From NCBI GenBank assembly GCA_023413135.1, contig JAEZQK010000123.1:1-40468 (forward strand): a DNA stretch of 40,468 nt, given 5' to 3'. The position numbers and the translations under genes were made by a program. The notes under the pieces were generated by a model, which was not told where the DNA came from, did no database searches, and saw nothing but the letters and a program-made list of their open reading frames with translations. Below are positions 32,268-40,343 of this stretch, piece by piece. The first letter of the stretch is position 1, and the number at the start of each line of letters is the position of its first letter. Source of the DNA: Bacillota bacterium (GTDB taxonomy: Bacteria > Bacillota > Clostridia > Christensenellales > Aristaeellaceae).

Positions 32268-33287
32268 TCACGCCGTAGCCTGCCGGTTTGATTCACGGAT
32301 GAAGGCGTCAAGCAGCCTTATCGCCGCGCCGTTATTAATGAGGCTTGCCGCAAGCATCACGCCTTCCTTCAGCGAATCCGCCTTTCCGGCGATGTACAGC
32401 CCCGCCCCGGCGTTCATGAGCACGGCGTCGCGCTTCGCGCCCCGCTCGCCTCTCAGGATGTCAAGGGTGATCTGCGCATTTTCCTTCGGTGAGCCGCCTG
32501 TGAGCGCCGCCTTTTCCGTGCGCGCAAATCCGAAATCCTCCGGGCATATGGTATAGCTTCGAAACCCACCGCCCATAAACTCGCACACGGTCGTCGGCGC
32601 GGATACGGAAATCTCGTCGAGCCCGTCCTGTCCGTAGACCGCCATGCCGCGCTTCACACCGAGGTTTTGGAGCACGCGCGCCAGCGGCTTTACCAGCGCC
32701 TCCGAGAACACGCCGAGCACCTGCCGGTTGGCGTGCGCGGGGTTTGTGAGCGGGCCCAAGAGGTTGAAGATGGTGCGCACGCCCAGTTCCCTGCGCACGG
32801 GGCCGACATACTTCATGGAGGCGTGATACCGCTGCGCGAAGAAAAAACAAATGCCGATGTCTTCAAGGAGCCGTACGCACTGTTCCGGCGAGAGGTCGAT
32901 GTTTACGCCAAGCGCCTCCAGGCAGTCCGCCGCACCGCTCTTCGAGGAGGCTGCGCGGTTGCCGTGCTTGGCGACCTTTGCACCGCCGGAGGCGATGACG
33001 ATGGAAGCCGTGGTCGAGATGTTGAAGGAATGCGCGCCATCGCCGCCCGTGCCGACGATTTCCGTGAGATCCAGCGCGTGCGTTACGGGCGTGGCGTGTG
33101 CACGCATGCCCGCCGCGCAGGCGGTGACCTCCTCAATGGTCTCTCCCTTTGTGGAGAGCGCCGCGAGGAAGGCGGCCGTCTGCACCTGAGAGGGTTCGCC
33201 GTTCATGATTTCGTTCATGACGCAGATCGCCTCGTCGTAGGTGAGGTCCTTTTGATCGATGAGTTTCGCGGTTGCTTCGCGGATCAT
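32268..33287 (-). CDS. trpD: Anthranilate phosphoribosyltransferase
   Basis: A 339-residue type III nucleoside-phosphoribosyltransferase that attaches phosphoribosyl pyrophosphate to anthranilate. Conserved: EIVGTGGDGAHSFNISTT (PRPP loop, around residue 80), KHGNRAASSKSGAAD, and 'YVGPVRRELGVRTIFNLLGPLTNPA'. The ATG at 33287 follows AAGGAG by 8 bases; a much longer open frame upstream belongs to a shadow of trpG. It is stand-alone, not fused to trpG as in enteric bacteria. Confidence 0.95.
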   Translation of the reverse strand: MIREATAKLIDQKDLTYDEAICVMNEIMNGEPSQVQTAAFLAALSTKGETIEEVTACAAGMRAHATPVTHALDLTEIVGTGGDGAHSFNISTTASIVIASGGAKVAKHGNRAASSKSGAADCLEALGVNIDLSPEQCVRLLEDIGICFFFAQRYHASMKYVGPVRRELGVRTIFNLLGPLTNPAHANRQVLGVFSEALVKPLARVLQNLGVKRGMAVYGQDGLDEISVSAPTTVCEFMGGGFRSYTICPEDFGFARTEKAALTGGSPKENAQITLDILRGERGAKRDAVLMNAGAGLYIAGKADSLKEGVMLAASLINNGAAIRLLDAFIRESNRQATA

Positions 33288-33300
33288 AGTTATTCTCCTT

Positions 33301-33867
33301 TCAAAGCGCCAGGAAGTTTTCGACGATGCGCATACCTTCCGGCGTGAGGATGGATTCCGGGTGGAACTGCAGGCCATAGACTGGGTACTGCCTGTGCTGC
33401 ACGGCCATGACCTCCCCGTCGTCCGCCTCGGCGACGATTTCAAGGCACTCGGGCAGCGTCTCCCTGACTGCCGCGAGGGAGTGATAGCGCGCGGCCTTGA
33501 TGCGTGCGGGCAGCCCCGCAAACAAGGGGCAACCGGGGCTTACGGCCACTTCGGATTGTTTTCCGTGCATGAGCCGCTTTGCGTGGGAGATGGTCACGCC
33601 GAACGCCTCGCAGATGGCCTGATGGCCGAGGCACACGCCCAGCACTTTCGCGCGTTTCCCCATTTCCAGCGCGGCGGCCACGCAAACGCCCGCATCCCCC
33701 GGATAGCCCGGTCCCGGGGAGAGGATGACGTGGGTCGGACGGAGATTTTGGATTTCCTCCACCGTCATGGCGTCGTTCCTTATGACCGTGATGTCCGGGT
33801 TGCGCATGCCGACGTATTGATAGAGGTTGTAGGAAAAGCTGTCGTAATTGTCGATGAGCAGTATCAT
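33301..33867 (-). CDS. trpG: Anthranilate synthase glutamine amidotransferase subunit
   Basis: A 188-residue class I amidotransferase that hands ammonia to TrpE. The triad is visible: Cys in GVCLGHQAICEAFG (about residue 79), and His/Glu in LQFHPESILT near the end. The N-terminus MILLIDNYDSFSYNLYQYVG and the oxyanion region SPGPGYPGDAG are typical. The ATG overlaps the trpE stop by 4 bases. Related PabA proteins would be almost the same, but the trp context settles the name. Confidence 0.95.
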   Translation of the reverse strand: MILLIDNYDSFSYNLYQYVGMRNPDITVIRNDAMTVEEIQNLRPTHVILSPGPGYPGDAGVCVAAALEMGKRAKVLGVCLGHQAICEAFGVTISHAKRLMHGKQSEVAVSPGCPLFAGLPARIKAARYHSLAAVRETLPECLEIVAEADDGEVMAVQHRQYPVYGLQFHPESILTPEGMRIVENFLAL

Positions 33868-35339
33868 GCTTCGAGCCCTCCCTGCGCGATTTCCAGCGCG
33901 CGTACGACCGCGCGGGCCTTGCTTAAGCACTCCTGGTATTCGCTCTCCGGCACACTGTCGGCCACGATGCCAGCGCCGGAACGGACGCACACCTTGCCGT
34001 TTTTGCGGTAAGCGATGCGGATGGCGATGCAGGTGTCCATGTTGCCCGCGAAATCGATGTACCCGATAGCACCGCCGTAGATACCGCGCTTGACGCCTTC
34101 GAGCTCGTCGATGATCTCACACGCGCGGATCTTCGGCGCGCCGGAGAGCGTGCCGGCCGGGAGCACCGCTTCCACGGCGCTCAGGGCGTCCAGATCCTGG
34201 CGGATCTCGCCGCGCACGGCGGAACCGATGTGCATCACGTGGGAAAAGCGCTCGACCGACATGTGCTCCTCCACATGCACGGAACCGAACCTGCTGATCT
34301 TTCCCAGGTCGTTGCGCCCCAGATCCACCAGCATGTTGTGCTCGGCGCACTCCTTTTCATCCTTGAGTAGCTCGGCCTCAAGGCGGCGGTCCTCCTCCTC
34401 CGTCGCGCCGCGCGGGCGCGTGCCCGCCAGCGGAAAGGTGTGCAGTACTCCGTTTTCCAGCTTGACCAGCGTTTCCGGGGAAGCGCCGGCGATTTCCAGA
34501 TCTTCGCTTGAAAAGTAGAACATATAGGGTGACGGGTTTGTAGTGCGCAGCACGCGGTAGGTATCCAGAAGGCTACCCTCAAAATCCGCGTCCAGCCGGT
34601 TGGAGAGAACCACCTGAAAGATATCGCCCTCGCGGATGTACTCCTTCGCCTTTTCCACCATATGGCAGTATTCGTCCCGGTCAAACAGCGTGCGGATGGA
34701 CGACATCATTCTTCCTGGCGCACTCTCGCGGATTTCGCCGCACAGGATAAGCGCCTTCATGTTCATAAGCTCCATCTTTGCGCGCGCGTACTCCGTTTCC
34801 AAGTCCCCGCAGCGGGCATTTACGATGAGTACGATCTTCTGCCGGTAATGATCAAAGGCGATCACCTTGTCAAACAGCATGAGGTCGACATCCTTGTATC
34901 CGTCCGCATCGAATGCTTCCAGCTTGAGGGAAGGTTCCGCGTACTGGATGTAATCGTAGGAGAAGTAGCCGACCAGGCCGCCGGTAAAGGGCGGGAGGCC
35001 GTCTATGCGCGGGCTTACGTTATCCCGGAGCACCTGCCGGATAGCGCCGGCAGGGTTGTTTGTGTCCATCGTGACGGACGAGCCCGCGCGGATGGTGAGC
35101 TTGCCCCCTACGCAGCTTAACTCCATCGCGGGATCGTACCCTAAGAACGTGTACCTGCCCCACCTGCGGCTCTTTTCCACGGATTCAAGCAGGTAGCAGT
35201 GCTTGCTCACGGTCTTGAGCCGCTTGAGCACCGTGAGCGGTGTGACCGAATCCGCGTACAATTCGCAGCAGACGGGGATTGTTTTGTACATCCCCGATTC
35301 CAAGAGCCGCTTTGCCTCCGTAAAATCCGGATATGCCAT
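33864..35339 (-). CDS. trpE: Anthranilate synthase component I
   Basis: A 491-residue chorismate-using enzyme that makes anthranilate with ammonia from TrpG. The C-terminal chorismate-binding domain shows 'FQVVLSNRLDADFEG', 'RTTNPSPYMFYFS', 'LAGTRPRGAT', 'EHNMLVDLGRNDLG' and the final 'GAGIVADSVPESEYQE'. The feedback site is probably near LLESVEKSRRWGRYTFLG. I chose the ATG at 35339 (MAYPDFTEAKR); its ribosome site is weak (AGGT). It is the first gene of trpEGDCFBA and lies behind a T-box leader. Confidence 0.95.
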   Translation of the reverse strand: MAYPDFTEAKRLLESGMYKTIPVCCELYADSVTPLTVLKRLKTVSKHCYLLESVEKSRRWGRYTFLGYDPAMELSCVGGKLTIRAGSSVTMDTNNPAGAIRQVLRDNVSPRIDGLPPFTGGLVGYFSYDYIQYAEPSLKLEAFDADGYKDVDLMLFDKVIAFDHYRQKIVLIVNARCGDLETEYARAKMELMNMKALILCGEIRESAPGRMMSSIRTLFDRDEYCHMVEKAKEYIREGDIFQVVLSNRLDADFEGSLLDTYRVLRTTNPSPYMFYFSSEDLEIAGASPETLVKLENGVLHTFPLAGTRPRGATEEEDRRLEAELLKDEKECAEHNMLVDLGRNDLGKISRFGSVHVEEHMSVERFSHVMHIGSAVRGEIRQDLDALSAVEAVLPAGTLSGAPKIRACEIIDELEGVKRGIYGGAIGYIDFAGNMDTCIAIRIAYRKNGKVCVRSGAGIVADSVPESEYQECLSKARAVVRALEIAQGGLEA

Positions 35340-35382
35340 AACCTGACCACGCCTTTCCTTTGTTTTTGCAGCCAGGAACGAC

Positions 35383-35658
35383 AAAAAGGCCCGCCCCTGA
35401 CTATTCGTCAAGGACGAGCCGAACGCTCGCGGTGCCACCTTGTTTCACGGTAGAATTCTGCCGTGCACTTTGCGGGATACCAACATATCCCCGGCAACTG
35501 ACGTATGCCCACACGTCGCAACATACTCGGCTTGCGCCTTTGGCTGCGCCCTCCGCGGTCCATTTGATGACTTGTGTTCTGCCCGATTCTCAGCAGCGCG
35601 GGCTCTCTGTAAGAGCATCATCACCGTTATCTCCGCATCGACGGTTTGCTATGAAATT
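35383..35658 (-). ncRNA. tRNA-Trp T-box riboswitch leader of the trp operon
   Basis: The minus-strand leader carries the T-box sequence AGGTGGCACCGCG (35440-35428). Immediately after it lies a terminator in which GGCTCGTCCTTGAC and the following GTCAGGGGCGGGCC (35420-35388) pair with several G-U pairs, ending in TTTTT (35387-35383). Upstream is a Stem I-like region with AGAGAG and, in a specifier-loop context (AAATGGACC), the codon UGG (35562-35560) for tryptophan. Uncharged tRNA-Trp would stabilise the antiterminator and allow transcription of trpE-A. The start at ~35658 is inferred from the promoter. Confidence 0.92.
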
Positions 35659-35664
35659 GGCGTC

Positions 35665-35693
35665 AGTCTACCATATGCAGGCAGTACTGTCAA
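35665..35693 (-). promoter_or_regulatory. SigA-type promoter of the trp operon
   Basis: On the minus strand TTGACA (35693-35688) and TAGACT (35670-35665) are 17 bases apart, placing the start just before the T-box leader. Confidence 0.85.
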
Positions 35694-35761
35694 CAGTTTT
35701 TTGATCAATTGGGAGTCTATTTTGCAATAATGAAACCAACGATCACTGAAAGTAACAATAA

Positions 35762-35790
35762 TTGACAGAAAAGTATTGACATGATATTAT
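35762..35790 (+). promoter_or_regulatory. SigA-type promoter of the repeat-protein gene
   Basis: TTGACA (35762-35767) and TATTAT (35785-35790) are 17 bases apart, about 30 bases from the ATG. A second TTGACA (35777) overlaps the spacer. Confidence 0.8.
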
Positions 35791-35819
35791 TCAAAAGATT
35801 ATTGAAGGGAGCAAAGAAA

Positions 35820-37712
35820 ATGGCAAAAAGATACATATGGCTTTTCCTGTTTCTTTCGTTGGCTTTGCTGTACGGTAATGCCCTGGGGGCGGTTCCCGTC
35901 CCGAAAACCACCGAGGAAATGCCCATTCCGCGTTTCACCGTACCTCAAATCACACACTTGGAATTGAAAGACAACGAGATTAGCCTGTTTTATTCTGGAG
36001 ATTCTTTAGAAGGTACTTCAGATTATTTCGAAGGCACAGTTGATTTGGATGTATTAAGCCCCTTTGGCCCGAAGCGCATCACCATAGAGATTTTTCGTTA
36101 TTCATCGGGGCAACTAACAGGGTATATTCACGATTCGTCTTATTATGAAAGCTCTTCGATAAACAATATCCAGCTCAACAAAACCATTTCATCCTATGAC
36201 CTTTCTCTGTATTACAATGCATCGGGCGAATTTCAAATCGGATCCATAGAGGATAGTCTCAAGCAGGAGTCCTATGACATCAATTCCTTGGGCAATGTGG
36301 TTACATATGTCAATTACCGTAAACAGACATCCGCGTCATATGATCAGGATGGGAAACTTTTGCAATATATCATTTGGAGCGAAAATGAAACAGACTATTA
36401 TAACGCCCAAGGTGAGCTGGTGGGGAAATTTTCACTTGACCCGGTAAGCGGCGAAGCAACAAACATTAGTTATAGCAATGGCAAGGTTGCATGGTATAGC
36501 ATTTCCAGGCCGGATGGAACCATTACGGATTATGACGCCAACGGGGTCATGCGCAAGCGTACTGTTTTAAATAGCGACGGTTCAAACACAGTCACCGTCT
36601 TTGGCATAACCGGAGAAGCCCTTTTCAAGATACATTCAACAGACCAATCCTATGAAGTTCTTGATGCCAATGATCATCTGGTGGAGCATACCTATAATGA
36701 CGAATCGGCAAACCTGATCTATCAGGACCGGTATTTGGACGGCGTGCTTGTCTACCGCAGCGTTAAAGGCGTAATGCAAGACGGGACAGGCTACATCGAC
36801 GAGTATAAAAATGAGGTGTATATCGGACGGCAGGTATACGGTGAGGGAAAAACGGAGCAATACGATGCCAATGGATTGATTGCCTCCGTTTCTATGAAAA
36901 ACGGGAATGAAACCCTTGTTTATGACGGTCAAGGTACCCTGATAGAGCGCATCGTAGAAAATGATACGGGCACGGAATTCTATGATGGACAGGGAAGCCT
37001 GCTCCGCTTTACAGTAGTTGATAACGACGCATGTTTCACCTATGCCCCGGATCATACCTTGATGGGGTTATCATACCTTGAACCTGGAAGCAGTGTATTC
37101 TTCTATTACGATGCCCTGCTTAATCAATGGTATCTGCATGGCGAGGAGTATTTTGGCACGGCCCCTCTCGACCTTTCCGCCCTCGTCTTGCTTGGAAATA
37201 AAAACAGCTATACCTGGTATCCCAATAATACGGTATGCTCCTTCGGCCCTCAGTTCCGGGATATCAAGCCGGACCTTACAGACTTATGGTACATGTTTAC
37301 CCCGCTGGACTTAAGCCAGGAAGGGACGCAAGCTTTTGAACTCATTGGCAGCAATAAATATGTTTTGGGTACGGCCTATGTCACGGTCAGCGGTGACAAG
37401 GTAACTGTCAACTACAGTACCGTTAAAGGTAAAAATGGTTACATTTATATAAAAAGCGAGTACCTAAATTTCTTTCCTGATCTTCAAAGCGTAACCACCG
37501 TTGTACCCGAGGAAATAGGAAAAGGCTTTTCCTTTGGTCAGGAAATCAGCATTTCAAAAGACCTGAAGGGCGATACAAACGTGCTGATGTTTATCCGTAA
37601 TGTAGCCACGTATAGGGACTATGTAACAAAGGATACAAAGCTGACCCGTTATTACAAGAACTATCCAACGAGAAAATTACTGCGGGACAGCATGATCGAA
37701 ATGATGGATTGA
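35820..37712 (+). CDS. Secreted YD-like repeat protein of unknown function
   Basis: A 630-residue exported protein with a signal peptide (residues 1-~24, AKRYIWLFLFLSLALLYGNALGA). From ~165 to ~430 it is made of about ten degenerate ~20-residue repeats built around (Y)D..G.L, as in YDQDGKLLQ, YNAQGELVG, YDANGVMRK, YDANGLIAS and YDGQGTLIE. Such repeats resemble the beta strands of YD/RHS or MORN-like proteins but are not clear members. The C-terminal ~190 residues lack repeats and show no known toxin or enzyme motif. The ATG at 35820 has GAAGGGAG about 9 bases upstream. Base composition is A+T-richer than its neighbours. It ends in a terminator. A binding or surface role is inferred only. Confidence 0.75.
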   Translation: MAKRYIWLFLFLSLALLYGNALGAVPVPKTTEEMPIPRFTVPQITHLELKDNEISLFYSGDSLEGTSDYFEGTVDLDVLSPFGPKRITIEIFRYSSGQLTGYIHDSSYYESSSINNIQLNKTISSYDLSLYYNASGEFQIGSIEDSLKQESYDINSLGNVVTYVNYRKQTSASYDQDGKLLQYIIWSENETDYYNAQGELVGKFSLDPVSGEATNISYSNGKVAWYSISRPDGTITDYDANGVMRKRTVLNSDGSNTVTVFGITGEALFKIHSTDQSYEVLDANDHLVEHTYNDESANLIYQDRYLDGVLVYRSVKGVMQDGTGYIDEYKNEVYIGRQVYGEGKTEQYDANGLIASVSMKNGNETLVYDGQGTLIERIVENDTGTEFYDGQGSLLRFTVVDNDACFTYAPDHTLMGLSYLEPGSSVFFYYDALLNQWYLHGEEYFGTAPLDLSALVLLGNKNSYTWYPNNTVCSFGPQFRDIKPDLTDLWYMFTPLDLSQEGTQAFELIGSNKYVLGTAYVTVSGDKVTVNYSTVKGKNGYIYIKSEYLNFFPDLQSVTTVVPEEIGKGFSFGQEISISKDLKGDTNVLMFIRNVATYRDYVTKDTKLTRYYKNYPTRKLLRDSMIEMMD

Positions 37713-37801
37713 CCCTTATAGGTAAGGATACTGGCCGTTAACCAAGGCAAGTTTTAAGGGCTCCATGCAAGAGATAACAGATGCCTCCAAATCAAACACA
37801 T

Positions 37802-37830
37802 ACGGCACCTTATGAGGGTGCCGTTCTTAT
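37802..37830 (+). terminator. Terminator of the repeat-protein gene
   Basis: ACGGCACC (37802-37809) pairs with GGTGCCGT (37817-37824), followed by TCTTATT. The remaining 37713-37927 bases show nothing recognisable. Confidence 0.75.
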
Positions 37831-37927
37831 TATATTTTTCGCACATTGAGATGCTTGATTAGAAGGGTGCAAAAAAGCGCCCCCAGTTGAGGATGACGCG
37901 TGGTTGTTTTTCAGGCTTTGATCATGT

Positions 37928-38449
37928 TCAGAATTTAGATATCAGATTGCATTTTAGCAATTGATACTTTTCATCAACCTCGGTTGCATTCATTGGGAAT
38001 TCACCGATTTTGACAAAGCCAACTTTTTCGAGAACACGTTTTGAAGCTGCATTTTGGGGATCAACCGTCGCGATATAGACATCATGATGATAGGTTTCAA
38101 ACAAGAATTTAAGCACGGCTTGAGCAGATTCCGTAGCGTAACCTTTTCCCCAGCAATCCCGGCAATATCCATACAAGAATTCACAGCCGGCCAATTCCTC
38201 CGAATATCTATAGCCGCAATACCCCAGGTAATTGTCACTCTCTTTTTCTATAACCGCAAATTCTGCACCCTGCACCGAGAAATCCTCTAAGCACTCCTGT
38301 TCAAAAAGCGCAAGACGCTGTTCATAACTGAGCCGTGTTACTCCTCCTGTGTATTTTTTTGCAATTGGATCATTTAGCATCTGCCAAAGTCGCTCAAAGT
38401 CTTGCTTGATTGGTTTACGAAAAGTAAGCCTCTCTGTTTCAAAAAACAT
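37928..38449 (-). CDS. GNAT-family N-acetyltransferase
   Basis: A 173-residue acetyltransferase of the RimJ/RimL type (Acetyltransf_3). It opens ETERLTFRKPIKQDFERLW, and the acetyl-CoA loop is at GYCRDCWGKGYATESAQAVLKF (~104-125), then 'PQNAASKRVLEKVGFVKIGEF'. The substrate could be a ribosomal protein, an amine or an antibiotic; it is not determinable. The ATG at 38449 follows GAGGT by 7 bases. It is A+T-richer than the core genes and has an operator-like promoter, both suggesting an accessory gene. Confidence 0.92.
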   Translation of the reverse strand: MFFETERLTFRKPIKQDFERLWQMLNDPIAKKYTGGVTRLSYEQRLALFEQECLEDFSVQGAEFAVIEKESDNYLGYCGYRYSEELAGCEFLYGYCRDCWGKGYATESAQAVLKFLFETYHHDVYIATVDPQNAASKRVLEKVGFVKIGEFPMNATEVDEKYQLLKCNLISKF

Positions 38450-38493
38450 GGGTTTACCTCTTATGATGGAAATTTGCCGTCTTCCCAAATAAT

Positions 38494-38522
38494 ATTCTAC
38501 CAGGAAACTCCTGGTAGTTCAA
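38494..38522 (-). promoter_or_regulatory. Promoter with palindrome filling the spacer (GNAT gene)
   Basis: On the minus strand TTGAAC (38522-38517) and TAGAAT (38499-38494) are 17 bases apart. The perfect palindrome CTACCAGGA/TCCTGGTAG (38497-38505 and 38509-38517, 3-base spacer) lies exactly between and over the ends of the boxes, so a bound repressor would cover both. Confidence 0.65.
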
Positions 38523-38685
38523 GAGATTAGCGTTGCTAAAACGTAATAACCCGTACTGTTACACCATCACTCTTTCTTAAGACGGTACACTTTCCTACCT
38601 CTACATAAAAAAACACCAGCCAAGCAGACTGATGGTATAAAATATAAATTGCAGTACTCGGAGTTTTATCCCGTATTAAATACTG

Positions 38686-39129
38686 TTATTCAACAATAAT
38701 TCTGTGACCAATAAACTTATTCCATAAATCGTACATTTCACTTCTATGTTCACTCGCCCAAGCCAATAGATCCTTTTCGTCTTCTTTCCTTATATTGCTT
38801 TTAATGGGTTGAAGTGTTTCCAGACTATATAGGCCAGAACCTTTTCCTCTAATTGTGATTTTAAAATGAGGTTTATTATGGCGCATTTCAGAGCTTCTAA
38901 CAACGAACGTTATGGTATTATTTATTCGTCTGTTAGTCTCTTCCAACCAATCACCAGGCAAAAGACGCCGAATTGATAAACTATACTTTTTAGGCTTGCG
39001 TTCTTCCCTATAATGTTCATCAAGTTGATATATTGATATAAGGAGTTGTTGCAATAAAAGATCACGCTCCTCTTGGATATTGCCATGAAACACATTTTTT
39101 ATTGATTTAATCAACCTCAATATATCCAC
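38686..39129 (-). CDS. DUF4160-like protein with N-terminal extension
   Basis: A 147-residue protein that I do not recognise with certainty. The C-terminal half is reminiscent of DUF4160 in its order: RHNKPHFKITIRGKGSG, then 'SIETLQPIKSN', and an end in which 'DLLAWASEHRSEMYDLWNKF' matches the helix-rich tail (EWAELHREELLENW) of that family. Many DUF4160 genes lie in toxin-antitoxin-like pairs, but no partner is adjacent here. The basic N-terminal ~70 residues (KKYSLSIRRLLPGDW) are not in that family. The start is GTG; its ribosome site is weak, and the promoter is only about 10 bases from the start. Base composition is strongly A+T-rich, suggesting transfer. Confidence 0.5.
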   Translation of the reverse strand: MDILRLIKSIKNVFHGNIQEERDLLLQQLLISIYQLDEHYREERKPKKYSLSIRRLLPGDWLEETNRRINNTITFVVRSSEMRHNKPHFKITIRGKGSGLYSLETLQPIKSNIRKEDEKDLLAWASEHRSEMYDLWNKFIGHRIIVE

Positions 39130-39145
39130 ATCCCATCAGTAATAT

Positions 39146-39174
39146 ATTATAACAAAACAAGAGAAAATATGCAA
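39146..39174 (-). promoter_or_regulatory. SigA-type promoter of the DUF4160-like gene
   Basis: On the minus strand TTGCAT (39174-39169) and TATAAT (39151-39146) are 17 bases apart. The start would fall about 10 bases before the GTG, giving a very short leader. Confidence 0.7.
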
Positions 39175-39228
39175 GCAAAGTGAATTGTCTATACTGACGC
39201 AAGATGGCAATCAGCCTTCTGCAGGCCG

Positions 39229-39459
39229 TTATGCTGTTATGCGCAGGGTGTTTGCGCAGTGACATCCGTGCCCGTGCATTAGGTGAAACCCAATGTCCAC
39301 CGAAAGGACCCGGATGCAGGCATGGACCGCCGCGAAGCGCATGGCCGTATCGTCCGTCACCACCACTCCGTGTATACTCTCGGCCACGGTATTGTGGATC
39401 ACCGCTCCAGGCGTCCGTTCCTTGGCAAGAACGCTGCGCACCCGATCACGAAAAGCCAA
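39229..39459 (-). pseudogene. Phage portal protein N-terminal remnant
   Basis: A 76-residue frame from a TTG at 39459 with a strong ribosome site (GGGAGGTGA, 6-base gap). The product opens 'AFRDRVRSVLAKERTPG' and has VTDDTAMRFAAVHACIRVLS, the block at the start of HK97-type portal proteins (usually VTPETALxIPAVxACVRLI). It then leaves the family and stops after 76 residues, whereas portal proteins are ~400. This is the truncated 5' end of a phage gene, with no other phage genes seen nearby. The rest of 39130-39665 shows only weak frames, so this is a decayed prophage scar. Confidence 0.6.
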
Positions 39460-39589
39460 ACCGCATCACCTCCCTGGAAAAGGCATTAAAATCACCATCC
39501 CCGTTTGTGGGTGGTGCATATTCGTTGTTCGTTTATTTCCATATCCGTGAGCGTGGACAGCTTCCATTACACAATCAATTCGAATAACT

Positions 39590-39597
39590 CATACAAT
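39590..39597 (+). promoter_or_regulatory. SigmaE-type -10 box ahead of the cupin gene
   Basis: CATACAAT, the SigmaE -10 consensus and identical to that before cotJ, lies about 70 bases upstream of the cupin ATG. No good -35 box is visible. Confidence 0.4.
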
Positions 39598-39665
39598 GAA
39601 CTGGAAATCGCTAGAAGCCTTCTACACGGTTTCCAAGGAGGTTTGTGGCTGTGAAAGGAGTTATC

Positions 39666-40169
39666 ATGGATTATTGTTCTCACCGCCCTTATCGCCCACA
39701 ATACCCTGACTTTGACCCTTGCCCTTCAACCAATCCACCTTGCTGTACCAACCGCTGCCATTGCATTGGCGAGGATTTTGGTCCTGGCCCCTATGTTACG
39801 GATATCACGAGGGCTACCCTGGAAAATCCCTTCTTCAGGAGAGCGCTTTGGACGGGGCCTCATCTGCAGCTCACACTGATGTGCATTCCGCCAGGCGGTG
39901 AAATTGGCTTGGAAATGCATTCCAACCTGGATCAATTTCTCCGCTTGGAGCAAGGTCAGGGCAGAGTTATGATGGGGAGAACGCAGAACTGTCTTAACTT
40001 TCAGCAAAATGTTGCTGATGATTATGCTGTTTTCATTCCCGCCGGAACATGGCATAACCTGGTCAACACAGGGGATGAGCCGATTAAGCTATACTCTATC
40101 TATGCGCCTGTCCAACATCCCCCCGGAACCATTCACTGCACCAAGGCGGACTCCGACGACGCCGAATAA
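39666..40169 (+). CDS. Cupin-domain protein with Tyr/Pro/Cys-rich N-terminus
   Basis: A 167-residue cupin. The N-terminal ~40 residues are rich in Tyr, Pro and Cys (MDYCSHRPYRPQYPDFDPC, then PPCCTNRCHC). The cupin core begins at ~45 with 'GPGPYVTDITRATLENPFFRRALWTGPHLQL' and has the metal-ligand motif GLEMHSNLDQFLRLEQGQGRVMMG, where a His and Glu/Gln lie as in active cupins, and 'IPAGTWHNLVNTGD' with the final His. Related Clostridia proteins have the same core and variable Tyr-rich starts. The ATG follows AAAGGAG by 5 bases; upstream GTG codons at 39645 and 39651 also have a ribosome site (AAGGAGG). A spore-coat role is only inferred from the promoter box and composition. Confidence 0.8.
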   Translation: MDYCSHRPYRPQYPDFDPCPSTNPPCCTNRCHCIGEDFGPGPYVTDITRATLENPFFRRALWTGPHLQLTLMCIPPGGEIGLEMHSNLDQFLRLEQGQGRVMMGRTQNCLNFQQNVADDYAVFIPAGTWHNLVNTGDEPIKLYSIYAPVQHPPGTIHCTKADSDDAE

Positions 40170-40217
40170 AGCAAACGCCCTTCGAGACTAATGAATAGCA
40201 GCCATAAACAGCCTTTG

Positions 40218-40251
40218 GGATTGCCGCACATTTTGGGTGGCAATCCTTTTT
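40218..40251 (+). terminator. Terminator of the cupin gene
   Basis: GGATTGCC (40218-40225) pairs exactly with GGCAATCC (40239-40246) across a 13-base loop, followed by TTTTT. Confidence 0.8.
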
Positions 40252-40343
40252 ACTGAACAACATAGAGCTGCTGTGAACCTTAACGGTGTCTTTTAAAAGA
40301 ATACTCCACAAGGGATTCAGATGACAAGGTAACTATACCATCA

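Noticed and set aside
39204..39587. Plus-strand frame of 127 residues across the portal remnant
   Set aside because: It is antisense to the portal-like block with its good ribosome site, and its product has no recognisable feature.
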